A stretch of 64,000 nucleotides of DNA from Boswellia sacra (GCA_013180625.2 SNVD02001400.1:1178001-1242000), one strand, 5' to 3'. Positions 1 to 11,654 are shown, numbered from the stretch's first letter. Made by a program: numbers and translations. Notes: generated by a model not told the origin, from the letters alone.

Positions 1-409
1 CATTATCTTAAACCTATAAATACAAATATGAAAAAAAAGGAAAGGACCTATAAGCAATGAATAAAAAATCGAGCTAGCCTTCGATTTTGATAGTGATAGT
101 GTAAAAGATTAAGGGGTTGGAGACGATTTCAGTTTGTTGTGCAATAAGCTTACATCGCAATAGTGAGGGCGAGACGTGAATGAACTTGCAGAATAGAAGT
201 TGAGAGTGTTGCCTCTGTTTTTTCTTCGTTTAATTAGACGTCTATGTTAAAAGAGTTATGTTTAAAGTTAATTAATTTCGTAATGTATTAGGGTGATGTG
301 GCAATGCCATGTAGGTTGTCACATAGGTTTGCAGATTTTTTGTTATATTTGGGTTGTAAGTCTAGTACTACTGCTGTTGTTTTGTATTTGCATGTTTGAT
401 TTTTAAATT

Positions 410-925
410 ATTAAAAAGTAACATATAAGAATAATAATTATTCATTTAATCACTATACTTTTAAATTAAAATAATGAAAGGTTGAATATTTTTGTATTTG
501 AAAAAACAATTCTACATTTCTGAAATAATTATCACAAGTGACATTGAGTAATGCTATTCTTACAAACACTTTATAAAAACTAACTTTACAATTATGTGAT
601 GTTATTGCATGATTGCTACATCACTACCCTTAATTAATGAAATATCATTTTTAAATTTACTCCTTCAATCAAATAATACCGTATAACTTTAAAAAATTAA
701 GTTTATATAAACAGTTTGTAAGTATAATACATTTTACTATTATATGCACAATAGAATGATGTGAGTACTAATATGGTAATGTCACATCATTAGACACATT
801 AATTGGAATGAGATTTAGGAAAATTATTTTAAAAAAATAGTTTACTCTTTATGTCTAATTTTAGTTAAGATTTTGATTCAAATTAATATGTTTAATCTAT
901 ATCTAAAATTTATCATAATTGTTGA
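410..925. repeat. Dispersed repeat, copy A (partner at 18078-18620)
   Basis: About 0.5 kb that aligns by eye, in the same orientation, with 18078-18620. Shared landmarks in the same order are a CACTATACTTTTA / CACTACACTTTTA block, an AATTCTACATTTCT block, TTTAAATTTACTCCTT, a CCACATCATT-like block and AAATTAATATGTTT. The centre, roughly 545-730, is palindromic: TTCTTACAAACA near 558 returns as the reverse complement around 708-725. This suggests a fold-back (MITE-like) core. No coding potential is visible, and family identity is unknown. Confidence 0.6.
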
Positions 926-1392
926 GGCCACATGATTAATGTTAGCATCTTATGAGATTAATGAGTTGTTAATGTGCCAAAGTTACTCTAGGAAAGAAGT
1001 TATTTTAGTTTAAAGTTATTTTATTTCTATAATAGTTATTTTTCTAATTTTATTCAACTACATCTAATTAAGAGAAATGTAGTTTGATTAGGAGAATTTA
1101 TGTTATCCTTTTTCACTTGGAGTAGAACTAGGGATGGCAAAAGTCCGGTGCGGGTGCGGGTTTGGTGATTCCGCACCCGGACAGGACTAAAAACTTTCTC
1201 CCGGCACCCGTAAAATCCCCGGATTTTTCCAGGTTTTTTCCGCTGCAGGTATTTACGGGTTTTAGAATGGTACATACCGCACCCGCATTGCACCCGGAAA
1301 AAAAAACCCGGATTTTCCCCGGTTTTTATTTTTTTTAATTTTCAACTTTTTTTAATTAGTTTAATATACATAATCTGCTTAAACGGTCACAA

Positions 1393-1464
1393 CGCCAACG
1401 CTGGCTGGGGTGGGAAGCTGTGCTTACCTTATTTTCTATGACCCTGGTTCGAATCGTATTGGCG
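1393..1464 (+). other. tRNA-like (Pol III promoter-like) module 1 inside the hAT element
   Basis: An A-box-like TGGCTGGGGTGG (1402-1413) is followed 33 bp later by a B-box GGTTCGAATC (1446-1455). The ends CGCCAA (1393-1398) and TTGGCG (1459-1464) are complementary, giving a 72-nt unit of tRNA size with a short acceptor-like stem. The T-stem is poorly paired, so this is a tRNA relic or SINE head and not a functional tRNA gene. Confidence 0.45.
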
Positions 1465-1544
1465 GCTTACAAAATGTTTTCAATTTTCTTAAATAATATG
1501 TAAAGGTTATATAAAATTATTTGTGCCCACATAACAAAAGAACA

Positions 1545-1610
1545 TGTTTGGCCTGACTGGTTTGGAGTGCAAGCTTAGTCATGAATGAGACTGGGTTCGA
1601 ATCTTCAGTT
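1545..1610 (+). other. tRNA-like (Pol III promoter-like) module 2 inside the hAT element
   Basis: A second A-box-like TGGCCTGACTGG (1549-1560) is followed by a B-box GGTTCGAATC (1594-1603) with similar spacing to module 1. The flanking stem is not convincing. The two modules are related in motif order but not obviously recent duplicates. Confidence 0.4.
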
Positions 1611-1838
1611 ATGCATTATTTACATAATAATTTTTCAAAACAAAATGGGCTTCACATGCGGTGTGGGTCGGGGACCGGGTTTCCTCCACAATACCGATCC
1701 CGCACCGCACCCGGGCCTAAGTTCACTTAGCAATACCCGCCCCCGGGTCCAATCACCGCAATTCCCGGTTTTTCCCCTGCCGGATCATGCGGGTAAAATC
1801 CGAGTACCCGGTTGGGCCGGGGAAAAATGCCATCCTTA

Positions 1839-3631
1839 AGTAGAACTTAGGATATTATCCTATTTTACATTGGGAACACTTATTATTTTGTCCTATTACA
1901 CTTTAATCCTAATTTGCATTTTTTCCAAAGTGGTTTGTTTTCTTGCAATTGAAGTTATATTAGTAGACTATACCTATAAGCATTCTCAATGCAAATCAAA
2001 GTGTTCGGTGAAGACATAGAGAGAGAAAGAGAGAGAGAGAGAGAGAAAGCATCCTTCTTTGAAGAACAGCTTCAATTGTGAAGCTTTAAGCTTCTTTGAT
2101 TTTATTTATGATGGCGTGGTGCTCAATCTAATGAGTTAACAGATATGTTTGTTGATGATTTTAGCTTAGTCTGATAAGTTAGCACATATGCCTGTCGTGA
2201 CGAGATTTACTTTTCTGTTAATAGACAGTTTCATGTTATATTGCAATGACATGGATAGTTGATTCATGAGTGTTACGTTCTTTGTAAAAACAAGTTTTAC
2301 ATAGACTAGCCATTAAGAGTATAAGGAGTTTGTCATTATAAGTCCTTGAGTCTGTAAAATCAAAGATAACATAGTGAATTGCAATTCTTTTGCTGAGTGC
2401 TCATATAGGTTTCTTTACAACTAAACCACGTAAAATTTCTATGTCATTTTTCATTAGTTATTTGTTTTAATTTTCGCAACTATCCATAAACTACTAATCC
2501 TAATAGTAATATATAAGGTAAGGCTTGACAAATTTATACACAAACCGTTAACACAACATGAACTCATTTGATAAATTGGGTCTAGTTTTATCGATTCAAA
2601 TTATTATTGGGTCAACAAGAGAAAAAAAAAACATTAAATCTCGAATATTCTTTGGTTTAATTTATAAAAACCTATTTTGTATGTTTCACCCATTAATAAT
2701 AAGAACATTTTAATAAATAATTTATAAATATTACAATTTATAATCAATAAAAAATATCATTAATTTTAATTATTATTTTATTGTTAATTATCAAAAGAAA
2801 AAATGTTATGAAATAATTTTTAAAACTCAAAATAATCATTTATCATTATTGTTGAGTCTCACTTTTACAACAAAATAATAAAAGACAAAATTACCCTTGA
2901 TAGGGAATAAATAAATTAAAAAAATGCTCTCTTAAGGAAATGTCTAGAATGCCATTATTGTTGAGAGACTTCAACCTGAATTTAGGGAGTTGGTCCACGT
3001 CACCTCGAGGTTGTTGTTTAACTAGGAAATGCCATGTTGTAGATTTTTGATGGTGAGGATCCTAGAAGATGTTTAGCTAAGGGAGCAAATAAAGGAGATG
3101 AGTGATGGTATATTTATAGGGTTGACACTTAGATGGCTACCGGATTTTAATCTTTGAGTCTTAGTTTATGACCATGTCAGAATTTATGCTTGATTAGAAA
3201 TGGGTCCTTTTGTCAGTGATTGATCCGCATATGTGCATATACTTGAGGAAACAATTTCAATTGCCAGTTTGACTTAGGTTCCTAGAAGGAATGATTATAA
3301 GGTGATTTACAGTATGACTATATGAATGGATGGCTTGTTTGAGATCTGATAGGTTGATGGACATATTTTGGGTAGTGTTCAGGGCCAGGAGGAATGAACT
3401 TAATAGATGTTGAACTAAACCCTAAGGCTTTGTCTGTGTGATTGGCTATGCTTAGGTCGACCCCAAGGCTTTTTGTGTGTGGCTTGAATGACATGATCTT
3501 GTGAATGTAAGGCCTATGCTTATTTACAGTTGGTGGAACGGTGTTGTTGATAATATTGGTTTGTCTATATGATAGATAATAATAATATTTTATTTATCTA
3601 GGGGATAATGCATGAGATAAAGGCTAAAGTG
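1839..3631. other. Intergenic, no gene seen
   Basis: AT-rich DNA with stop codons in all frames and no recognisable protein. It holds a GA microsatellite at about 2019-2047 and a very AT-rich stretch (2680-2960). No paired LTRs or inverted repeats were found by eye. Confidence 0.6.
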
Positions 3632-3640
3632 ATTTATCTA

Positions 3641-4356
3641 AGGCAATTATCAGGCAAACCCCTATTATATAGTGAAACATCAATCGGTCACTGGAGTTTT
3701 CGAAAATAAATAGTAAACCCAAGTCGTTAGTCTCTGTTTTATGAAGCAAGGGTATCATAGTAATTTTATGTTACCGTAAAATATCCTAAATAAAATAAAA
3801 TAAAATGATAAAATTTAAGTGTAATAAATTATTTTCTCTTTTTTATTTTCTTTTTCTCTCTCTACACTTGCATTATCTTCTTTCTTCTTGGATGCTTTCT
3901 TTCTCTTCGTCACCGCTATCTGTAATCTAGCATCAATCAAAAAAATAAAAAGAATAAAAGAGAACCCCAAATTCAAAGCCAAAGCCAAAGCCGTCGCCAA
4001 CTTTCCAACAGCTTACTGTCATTCCTCTACCACCTCCAATTACATCAAAATCACCATCTTAAATTTAGAAAAAGGCCTTTTTTTTTTGGCAGCAACAGGC
4101 TTGTTTTGTATTTGAGACCTCCATTCACTTGCAATGTCGATTTTGGGATTCAGCATTTGGGTTTGGTCGAAGTTTTTGAAAATTTTTTTCAAGATAGGAA
4201 AATTAGGGTTTCTTCTTTCAAAGGGTTTAATTGGGGATGGTGAGCCCTATGTTAGAATGAGTTTGTTACCATATCGACCGCGCCTGCACCGTCACAAACA
4301 CATAAGCAGTGTGGGGTCACAAAGTCGATTTCTATGGTGAGTGTAATAAGAAAAGG

Positions 4357-4388
<32 letters not shown>

Positions 4389-5163
4389 TGAGAAATCCTT
4401 TTTTTTAGGTTTTGAAATTTTGTTTTGTTTTATAAGTTTTTTATTAAGGTTGGGTTCCATGAGAGCAAAGAGAGAGCGACAAAGAGAGAATAGGTTCTAG
4501 GTCGAAAAGATTTTGTTCATGAGTATTTTGATTTTGTTTAGGAGGCAATTATTGAGTTTTATGGTTTCAGATTTATAGAAATGAGTTCTTTATATTTGTC
4601 CTGTGAGTTGCTTCATTGAATCTATTGTTCCTGATGTAATTGAGTGTTGTTTATGGGTTTTGGATGAAATTACAATCAAGAGAAAAATTATAATCTACTA
4701 CTTTTTTGTTTTGTTTTGCATTATTTTGTGTTTTATTATTGTCGGGTTCTTTAGGTTATGTTTGCGTTCATGTATCTCTCTTTCTTACTTTTTTTATGGT
4801 TTTTTTTTTTGGTTATCTAAGTTTCTATAAAATGGGTTTTATCAAGTTTTTGTTTGTTGAGAAAATAGAGGAAAATGAAATATTTTGAATTTTGAATTGT
4901 TTGGTTACTCAAAAAATTTGGATTTTTGGTTTCCAAAAATTTCTAGATTTGCTAAGAGAGAATTGAAGAGAAAGATGGATTGATTTAGTTGTAAACAGAA
5001 AATTGGATAAAGGTAGGAACGAGATGTGAAGGTAATTAAGTAATTGACAATTTGATAGAATAGAGACCAAGGGCAGGGAATTTAATATATATTTTCAAAA
5101 AACACGGGTGATCGATTGATGTTTTCCCATATAATATTAATAGGGGTTGCATAATAATTGCCT
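3641..5163. mobile_element. Non-autonomous MULE-like element, 1.5 kb
   Basis: The left end (from AGGCAATTATCAGGC) and the inverted right end (AGGCAATTATTATGC) match for roughly 90 bp with scattered differences. Shared blocks include ACCCCTATTA, AACATCAATCG and GTTTTCGAAAAT. The identical 9-bp sequence ATTTATCTA flanks both ends (3632-3640 and 5164-5172), the usual duplication length for Mutator-like elements. The interior has only short ORFs with no recognisable domain. A pyrimidine-rich tract (3835-3910) and an (AT)n microsatellite (about 4361-4389) are present. The interior could contain captured host sequence, but nothing is identifiable. Confidence 0.85.
4361..4389. repeat. (AT)n microsatellite
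   Basis: Uninterrupted AT dinucleotide run inside the 3641-5163 element. Confidence 0.9.
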
Positions 5164-5172
5164 ATTTATCTA

Positions 5173-5674
5173 AGATAAATATACATATAAATAATGCATG
5201 ATAATTTATATAAATAATACATGAAGGTAACCCTAATCTAATCAACCCTTTTATCATCTTGCCTTCTTTTAGCCTTAATTCTCAATGACCAAAGTAACCC
5301 CCAATTAGGCTTTGGGTTCAATAGATTGAGCTAAAGTGGTCCTCATTTCTCTCCATACAAAAGCCCCATGGGTGGCTTGGGTCCACTTGGCTTGAAGGGT
5401 CGGATTCAGAGTTCAAAGTTCAGAGTTCTGATTCAGCATGAAGTAGTATTTCGACTTAGGCCCTAAAATATTATATACAGAGCCAAGCTAGCAAGTCTTG
5501 AGCTATAAGAGTCAACATGAAGAGATCTTTTATGTTCATAGTCCATGGACTTTGCATCATAGTTCAGACTTCAGACTTCAGGCTTGTTGTATGTTAGCCT
5601 AAGATGGCCATATGAGCTTGTTTTGGGCCTCTTGTCATTGGCCCATTGAGCTTGTAATTTTCAAGCATCAATAA
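5173..5674. other. Spacer between two MULEs
   Basis: About 0.5 kb of single-copy-looking sequence between two MULE insertions. It includes short direct repeats of CAGAGTTC/AAAGTTCAGAGTTC near 5406-5427. No gene or element border was recognised. Confidence 0.5.
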
Positions 5675-5683
5675 TTATTTATT

Positions 5684-5799
5684 GGGGTATTGTCATTCAA
5701 CCCTCTAATATTAGGTCGAAAATCAGACGGTACCAGCCCTTTTCAAAAACCAACAGAAAATCCCTCATCGTTACCCTCTGTTCCGTTAAATTCTGAGAG
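5684..5799. repeat. Left terminal inverted repeat of the 5.0-kb MULE
   Basis: Pairs with 10592-10706 as an inverted repeat with about a dozen mismatches by eye. Confidence 0.9.
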
Positions 5800-6393
5800 A
5801 CAAGAGTAACAAAGTAATTTGACTTGAACCTGATATTTTTTTTCCTTAGAAAATTGAAAAGTTAGGCATTGTGCACTCTTATTTGCTTGTTGAAGTTAAG
5901 TAAAAACATAAAAAGTTTGGTTTCAGTTTGTTTGTGCTTAAACCGGTGAAGTCTCTTCTTTTAGGCGAGAAGTGGGAAGGCAAAAGGGCTCTGCAAACGT
6001 GTGAGGAAGTGGACACAGTGAGGATTTGGTGATGTTGCGATGTTGCTATGCATGGAAGGAAACATCGACGTCATTCTTCAGCGCAGGTTGGTGTTTGGTT
6101 TCTCTTTGGACTTTTTTCCTTTGTTAGAGTATGGCAATGCTTTGGTTGGTTTGAAGTAGAAATTGGTTTTATACATCAAAGAAGTTATTTTCAAGAATTT
6201 TTCTTTGAAAAAAATGGAAAGTTGGATAATTTTTTAGAATTGGGTATGGCAGGTTTGTTTTAAAAAGTTTACTTTTTTGTTTGAATGTGGCATGAATGTT
6301 AAGGAATGTAACTTTGGTGTTAACCTGTGTTAAACTATTTTGATTCTTGTTGGTTATTAATTATAGTAGAAAAAGAACTTATCTTTTCACGCT

Positions 6394-6478
6394 TTTGTTG
6401 GTGATTTGAGGGTAAAGTTTTAAACTTTGAATGCATTTGTTGGTGATTTGAGGGTAATGTTTTAAACTTTGCATGTAT
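6394..6478 (+). repeat. 42-bp tandem duplication inside the MULE
   Basis: Two copies with period 42 of a unit beginning TTTGTTGGTGATTTGAGGG, differing at about three positions. It lies between the left TIR and the transposase, in the presumed promoter/leader region. Confidence 0.8.
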
Positions 6479-6617
6479 TTGGCAACAAATGAGTGTTTGA
6501 TACCATTACATATGGGTTTGTCGATGTTGGTTGTCAATGAATGTATTCAATTATGTGTTTGACAATGTTATTACATGTGTTTGTTTATTATTAGATTAAG
6601 TTTTTCCATACATGTAT

Positions 6618-9103
6618 TATGCAAGGTTTGAAGATACTTCAGTTTTTGGGTAAAGTACATATTGTTGGAGAGGTTCTTGACTTAGGGTGGATTGATCCCG
6701 ATGATTGTTCAGTGTTGTCAATAATCTCGAGGGCCAAACTAAAGGCTGTGTTTGAGTGTAGCGATAGATGATAAGAACAAAAATGTTAGCCTTCGTGCTA
6801 CCTTCCCTTGGAATGGTGAATCCCATTATTTGAAGTCTGATGAGAAGGTCAACATGTTGTGGACAATCCTTGATCTATATAAGGTGATAGAGATTGAGTT
6901 TGTGGTGCGTTATGCTCCTTGTCAAGTTATTTATCCAAAGACACCACCAACATTAGCTTTGCCAATGCCAAATGCAACAGAAAATGAGGGAAAGATTGAT
7001 TGTGAGTGTGATAGTGAAAATGCAGATGCTAAGGGCAGCGTCATTAAAGAGGATATGAGAGGTTGTTTCTAAGGATAATGAGATAGAGGCCACATACAGT
7101 GAGGATGAAAGTAAGAGAAGTTAAGGTCATAATGGACAAAATAAAACTCAAATGCACGAAGTACAGTCAAGAACAGTGAAATAGCAACCTCAAATTCAGA
7201 GCATGAGATGTCAGATAATGATGACAAAATATCTGATTATTCTTCAGGGGATGATGCTTCAGTTGGGCTTGTCTTTGATGAAGAATATGATAGTGAAGAA
7301 GAAACTCCAGAAGCTAGATTAGCTAAGGCATTGAGAGGGGAAGGGGGTTTGGTGAGACAGCATAACTATAATGACCAACAGTTCCATGTCAGAGATGTTT
7401 TCAAAACTATTTACCACTTTAGGAAGTCTAAAAGATTTTGCCATATAGGAGGGGTTTGGTTTGAACAGAGTAAAAAATGAAAGTGACCAAAAATCTTGCA
7501 AATGTATGGTTTCATGATGCCCATGGAGGATTTATGCAAAACTATAGAAGAATGGCTCCTTCATTGTAAAGATATACAATCATGTCCATAATTGTACAAA
7601 GAGAACCCAAGTGTGAAGAGGCTACTTCCCTTTAGATTACCAAAAAACTCTTTGATCTTATCAAAAATAACACCACAAGGCCTTTCAAGTCAACAGAAGC
7701 AACATTAGGGCAGCAATACCATATTGAGTTGGGATCACAAAGGCTATACAAGGCCAAGAGAAGGATTCTAGAAGCCCTTAGAGGTAACCACAAATAGGCC
7801 TTCAAGAACTATATAAATATGCAAATATTATAATGGAATCAAATAGGGGGGCCTATGTGAAAATTCTAGCTGACAGGGATGGTCCATCATTTAATCCCAT
7901 TTTCAAGAGGTTCTTCTTGTATTTTCTAGCACAAAAAGAAGGGTATCTGAGAGGATGTAAGAGGTTCATAGGTGTTGATGGATGCCACCTCAAGGGACCT
8001 TTCAAAGGCATCCTGCTTGTAGTTGTTTCAATAGACTGCAATAGAGGAGTGTTCTGATTGACAGTAGCCATCTGTAAGGTAGAAAACTTAGTCTTGGAGA
8101 TAGTTTTTGACCTTGTTACATGACTACCTAGAAGATAACAGAAGATGCATATTCATGAGTGACAGACAAAAAGGCCTTATTGGAGCCATTGATGGTACAC
8201 AGCCTGGATCAACAGCCAGATTCTGTGCAAGGCACATATACCAAAACTTGAGGGGCCAAAATGCCAAGTTAGATTTGAAAGATTTGTTCTGGAGAGCAAG
8301 CAGATCAGCCTGCAAAAAAGACTTCGATGATGTAATGGCTGAAATCCAAAAAATTGCACCCAAACAGTATGACTACCTCAAGGGAATTCTAGCAAACTTA
8401 TGAGCAAGACATTTTTTTGACACCTACTCCAAATCAGATCATTTTACAAATAATATGACAAAATCTTTCAACAGTTGGATAGACAACTACACGGGCAATT
8501 CAATCTTAGTCTTCTGTGAAGGTTATAGAAGGAAGGTGATGAAGAGGCTTAGAAGTAGGCATAAGAAGGCCAAAAAAGGGGAAAGTGAATTCCCTTCATA
8601 AATGTAACAGAGAATTGTTGTAGCTTGTAAGCTAAGAAGAAAATATAAGACTATGTGGTGTGGAGAGGACAAGTTTAAGGTTATAACTCCTCATAGATCT
8701 ATTATTGTAAAGCTGGACAACAAATGTTGTGGTTGTAGACTATGGCAGGGAAGTGGCATACCGTGCAACCATGTAATTCCATGTTTGAACTTCAAGAGGT
8801 TTCCTATAACACATTTTGTTGATGAGTCCTTAACCAAAGAAAGGTATCTCTGAACATATGAGACAATGATACAACCTATCCTAGATGAAAGCTTATGGTT
8901 TGAGGTTGAGCATGGCAACCTGGACCCACCAATTATTAGAAGGCCCCCTGGTAGGCCAAAAACAACAAGAAAAAGGCACATTTCTGAGGAGCCAAGGGCT
9001 TACTAAAATTGGTTCCTTTAATTGTTCAGTTTGTCATCAACTAGAGCAAAACAAAAGGACTTGTCCCCAAAATAACAATAAGAGGAAAAAAATGCTCATG
9101 TGA
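6618..9103 (+). pseudogene. MuDR-type MULE transposase, decayed
   Basis: The order of domains is that of plant MURA transposases, spread over several frames. First comes a PB1-like N-terminal part (about 6618-6960), then an acidic linker (7208-7330). The core has VDGCHLKG (first catalytic Asp, about 7974) and MSDRQKGL (second Asp, about 8155-8178), with CARHIYQNL just after it. A SWIM zinc finger (CGCRLWQGSGIPCNH, about 8728-8772) and a C-terminal Cys/His knuckle (CSVCHQ...CPQ, about 9025-9070) follow. In-frame stops occur after FKGILLVVV..GVF, before ARHFF, and at 8851, and there are frame changes between fragments, so no continuous protein is made. Introns could explain some breaks, but several stops fall within conserved domains. 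In the intact family this protein binds the terminal repeats and cuts and reinserts the element in the nucleus. Confidence 0.9.
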
Positions 9104-9777
9104 TATCTTAAATCACAAGTCTATTTTACATATATTTATAGCAAAATTTACTTTATATTTTTTTCTATAGGAGCCATTTGGTGCAGCAACATCACAGCAT
9201 CATGCAGTGCAACCAAACGGCTACCAATTCACCCAACATGGAAGTCAGCAGCGGCTATCTCAACCTAATGAAGAATGAATAGATGATTCCATCTCCATAA
9301 TAGATAAACAAATCCTTTCTCATTGACTAATATGGTGTGCTAAAATTTATTCAATTGTAAATTCTTTTCTACGACTTGAATCCTTTTAAAAATTTTTTCT
9401 AATAAATGAATTTTTTTATAAATATGTAAAAGGGGTAGTTATTTTGAATTCTCAGTTGCTCAAATTTGTCTTTTTGGAGTTATGTTGGCCAACTGATTTA
9501 GAGAGACTACACCTAGATTTTGATGTCTTTTGCGAATGCTCATTCTTATAAGGGAGATATGAGACATTACTTATTTCTTTTGTTGTAGTTTGCTATAGAA
9601 CTGATTTCCTTTTATGTATGACCTATTTCACAACTCAAATTGTAAAAAATGTTCTTTGTTATAATTGTAAAAAATGAATTATCTATATGGTATGTTTGCT
9701 ATTTTATGGGAAATGTGTTAGTGCTAGGAAGAATGTTGTCATTCTTATTGACACATTCAATTGCACATTCTCATGCA

Positions 9778-10273
9778 TTATACCATTTTACATAATATGA
9801 TAGCTAGTAAAACCCCACTAAAAATCCACAAACATTGTCTTACTGTCCATGCATTTTCACTTCTTTCAATTGCAGCTTGCCTTGCCTTCAAACGTTTGAT
9901 TTCTTCATGCATATCAGCCTGCATTAGCTCTATAGAGGAAATCCTTGCTTTCATCACCCTCAATTCATTCTCATGTTGCATATCCATATTGCAGTCCCCA
10001 CCACACTCAGCTTCAAGGCTGTATTCATCTGAGTCTGGCTCCCAAAAGGAGTAGTAATTGCATGACCTAGTAGCACAAAAGGAAAAAGTTGTTAGGATTC
10101 TCAGAAGACTCTGAAATCCTCACACCTGCCCTTTTGCACCTTCTATTCTTGAACTTAATTAGGCCACCATTTACGTTCTTCCTCTCACAATTCCTCTTCC
10201 TCTCCAAATTTGAGTCATTTCTCACTGAAATATTGCTATAACTATTAGCCATTGCAACTGTAAGCTTAGGCAA
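9778..10273 (-). pseudogene. MULE accessory gene: GRF-zinc-finger-like, coiled coil, C-terminal membrane segment
   Basis: Two ORF pieces on the minus strand join into one plausible protein. The first (10273 to 10067) starts MPKLTVAMANSYS, is basic, and ends with VRISESSENPNNFF, resembling the first half of the GRF zinc finger found in small plant proteins. After a one-base frame change near 10066 the reading resumes with CNYYSFWEPDSDE, like the second half of that finger. An acidic stretch, a charged coiled coil (ENELRVMKARISSIE...) and a C-terminal hydrophobic segment (LWIFSGVLLAIILCKMV) follow, with the stop at 9778. It lies entirely inside the MULE, opposite to the transposase. The shape (GRF finger, coiled coil, tail anchor) matches small GRF proteins seen in many plant genomes. 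Assignment is by pattern only, and function in transposition is unknown. Confidence 0.6.
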
Positions 10274-10591
10274 ATGGTGATCATGCGCAACACTACAAAG
10301 ATGCCTTTATAGCCATGAAATGGAGGGCCATTGGAGCATATGACCATTGAAACATGCAATCCAATTGCCAAATTGCATTGATTTGTGTTTCAAAATGTTT
10401 ACTTGTGTATTTTCGCACTAATACGTAGGGATAATATTGGTATTGGAATTAAAGCTTAAAAAGTTTAACCTTTTTCATGAATAATAAAATATTCAAATGT
10501 CACGATTGCCTTCTAATGCTGTTAGAGATTAAATGTTGGAAAATTCAAATGGTTGGGGCAAATCAGTAATTGCATCTACTAACGCATATTT

Positions 10592-10706
10592 TCTCGGAAT
10601 TTAACGGAACAAAGGGTAACGGTGAGGGGTTTTCTGCTGGTTTTTGAAAAGGGCTGGTACCGTCTGATGTTCTACCTAATATTAAGGGGTCAAATGATAA
10701 TACCCC
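10592..10706. repeat. Right terminal inverted repeat of the 5.0-kb MULE
   Basis: Inverted partner of 5684-5799, followed directly by the target duplication TTATTTATT. Confidence 0.9.
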
Positions 10707-11011
10707 TTATTTATTTATTTGGACAATTTTATTTAACTTTGCTAAAAGATATTCTAGATAGATCATAACAAGAGATATTGGACTAATTTTTTTTATCATA
10801 TTAAATAATATGACATGAAATTTTGAAGTATTGATGGATTTTAAAATTTTTGTTCTTGCATAAATTTTAAGATATATGTTGTCATATATTTATTAGATAC
10901 AGGTTCCAAAATAGTACAAAATGTATTCATCGATGAGAAACAATTAGAGTCCTATAAGTTGTCATTTATGCATTTTTATGTTTAAAATACAAAGTTAGAT
11001 AAATTTGACAT

Positions 11012-11207
11012 GTGATATTTTAACTTAAATCTGAACATCAATTAATAACCATTCATCTCACATAATCCAATGGCTGAGATTAACAGTAAAAGAAATTATA
11101 TTTAATTATGCCAACTCATCAACAATCTCAATCACTGGATATGTAAAATGAATTGTTATTAATTAATGTCTAGATTTAAGTTTAAAAAATTAGGTTAAAG
11201 TATCCCA
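11012..11207. repeat. Fold-back MITE, cluster copy 1
   Basis: Imperfect palindrome of about 0.2 kb. The left arm (ATATTTTAACTTAAATCTG...) returns inverted at the right end. The inner arms carry AATCCAATGGCTGAGATT and its partner ATCTCAATCACTGGATAT. First of four related fold-backs. Confidence 0.65.
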
Positions 11208-11221
11208 ACCATTTAATTAAG

Positions 11222-11420
11222 GGAGATGATATTTTAATACAAGACTTTTGACATAAAACTAGAAACATTTTTCTAGTTATTGATCTACAAAATCCAATGG
11301 TCGAGGTGACTGATGAGTTAGCTGCATTAAATGTAATTTATTGACTTTCAATCTCAACCATTGGATTTTGTAAGATCAATGGATAGAAAATTGTGTCAAA
11401 ATTTTGTGTTAAAATATCCA
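11222..11420. repeat. Fold-back MITE, cluster copy 2
   Basis: The strongest palindrome of the cluster. GATCTACAAAATCCAATGG on the left pairs with CCATTGGATTTTGTAAGATC on the right, and the ends have GATATTTTAATAC against GTGTTAAAATATCC. Confidence 0.8.
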
Positions 11421-11431
11421 TATATATTTAT

Positions 11432-11640
11432 GGGAGGGAATCTTTTAACATAAATTTTTTGACACAAAATTAGACACAATTTTCTAGCATTGATTTACAA
11501 AATCTAATGATTGAGATAATTGATGAATTAAAGCATTAAATACAGCTTTTTGACTTTCAATATCAACCATTATATTTTGTGAGATCAATAACTATAAATT
11601 TTTGTCTAGTTTTGTATCAAAAATCTTGTGTGAAAATATC
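11432..11640. repeat. Fold-back MITE, cluster copy 3
   Basis: Same architecture as copy 2 and nearly adjoining it. The inner arms are TTTACAAAATCTAATGATTG and CAACCATTATATTTTGTGAG. It is more diverged than copy 2. Confidence 0.7.
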
Positions 11641-11654
11641 TTTTTTCTATATAT

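Larger units (their letters stand above)
1129..1838. mobile_element. Non-autonomous hAT-like element, 710 bp
   Basis: The left end TAGGGATGGCA and the inverted right end TAAGGATGGCA form an 11-bp terminal inverted repeat with one mismatch. Both ends are flanked by the identical 8-bp sequence AGTAGAAC (1121-1128 and 1839-1846). An 8-bp target duplication and a TAGGGATGGCA-type end are hallmarks of plant hAT elements. The subterminal parts are rich in CCCGG/CCGGG and GGGTG/CACCC words, unlike the AT-rich surroundings, as in related hAT MITEs. No transposase is encoded, so movement would depend on a trans-acting hAT transposase. The interior carries two tRNA-like modules, listed separately. Confidence 0.85.
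5684..10706 (+). mobile_element. MULE (Mutator-like) transposon, 5.0 kb, with decayed transposase
   Basis: Terminal inverted repeats of about 115 bp lie at 5684-5799 and 10592-10706. They start GGGGTATTGTCATT on the left and GGGGTATTATCATT on the inverted right, and share internal words such as CAGACGGTACCAGCCC. The flanking 9-bp target duplication TTATTTATT is perfect (5675-5683 and 10707-10715). Inside are a MuDR-type transposase gene reading right (about 6618-9103) and a second small gene reading left (about 9778-10273). The perfect duplication and similar TIRs indicate fairly recent insertion, but the transposase now has stops and frameshifts, so this copy is probably not autonomous. Confidence 0.93.

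Noticed and set aside
1446..1603. Real tRNA genes suggested by GGTTCGAATC boxes
   Set aside because: T-stem pairing is poor and the modules lie inside a hAT element, so they are relics at best.
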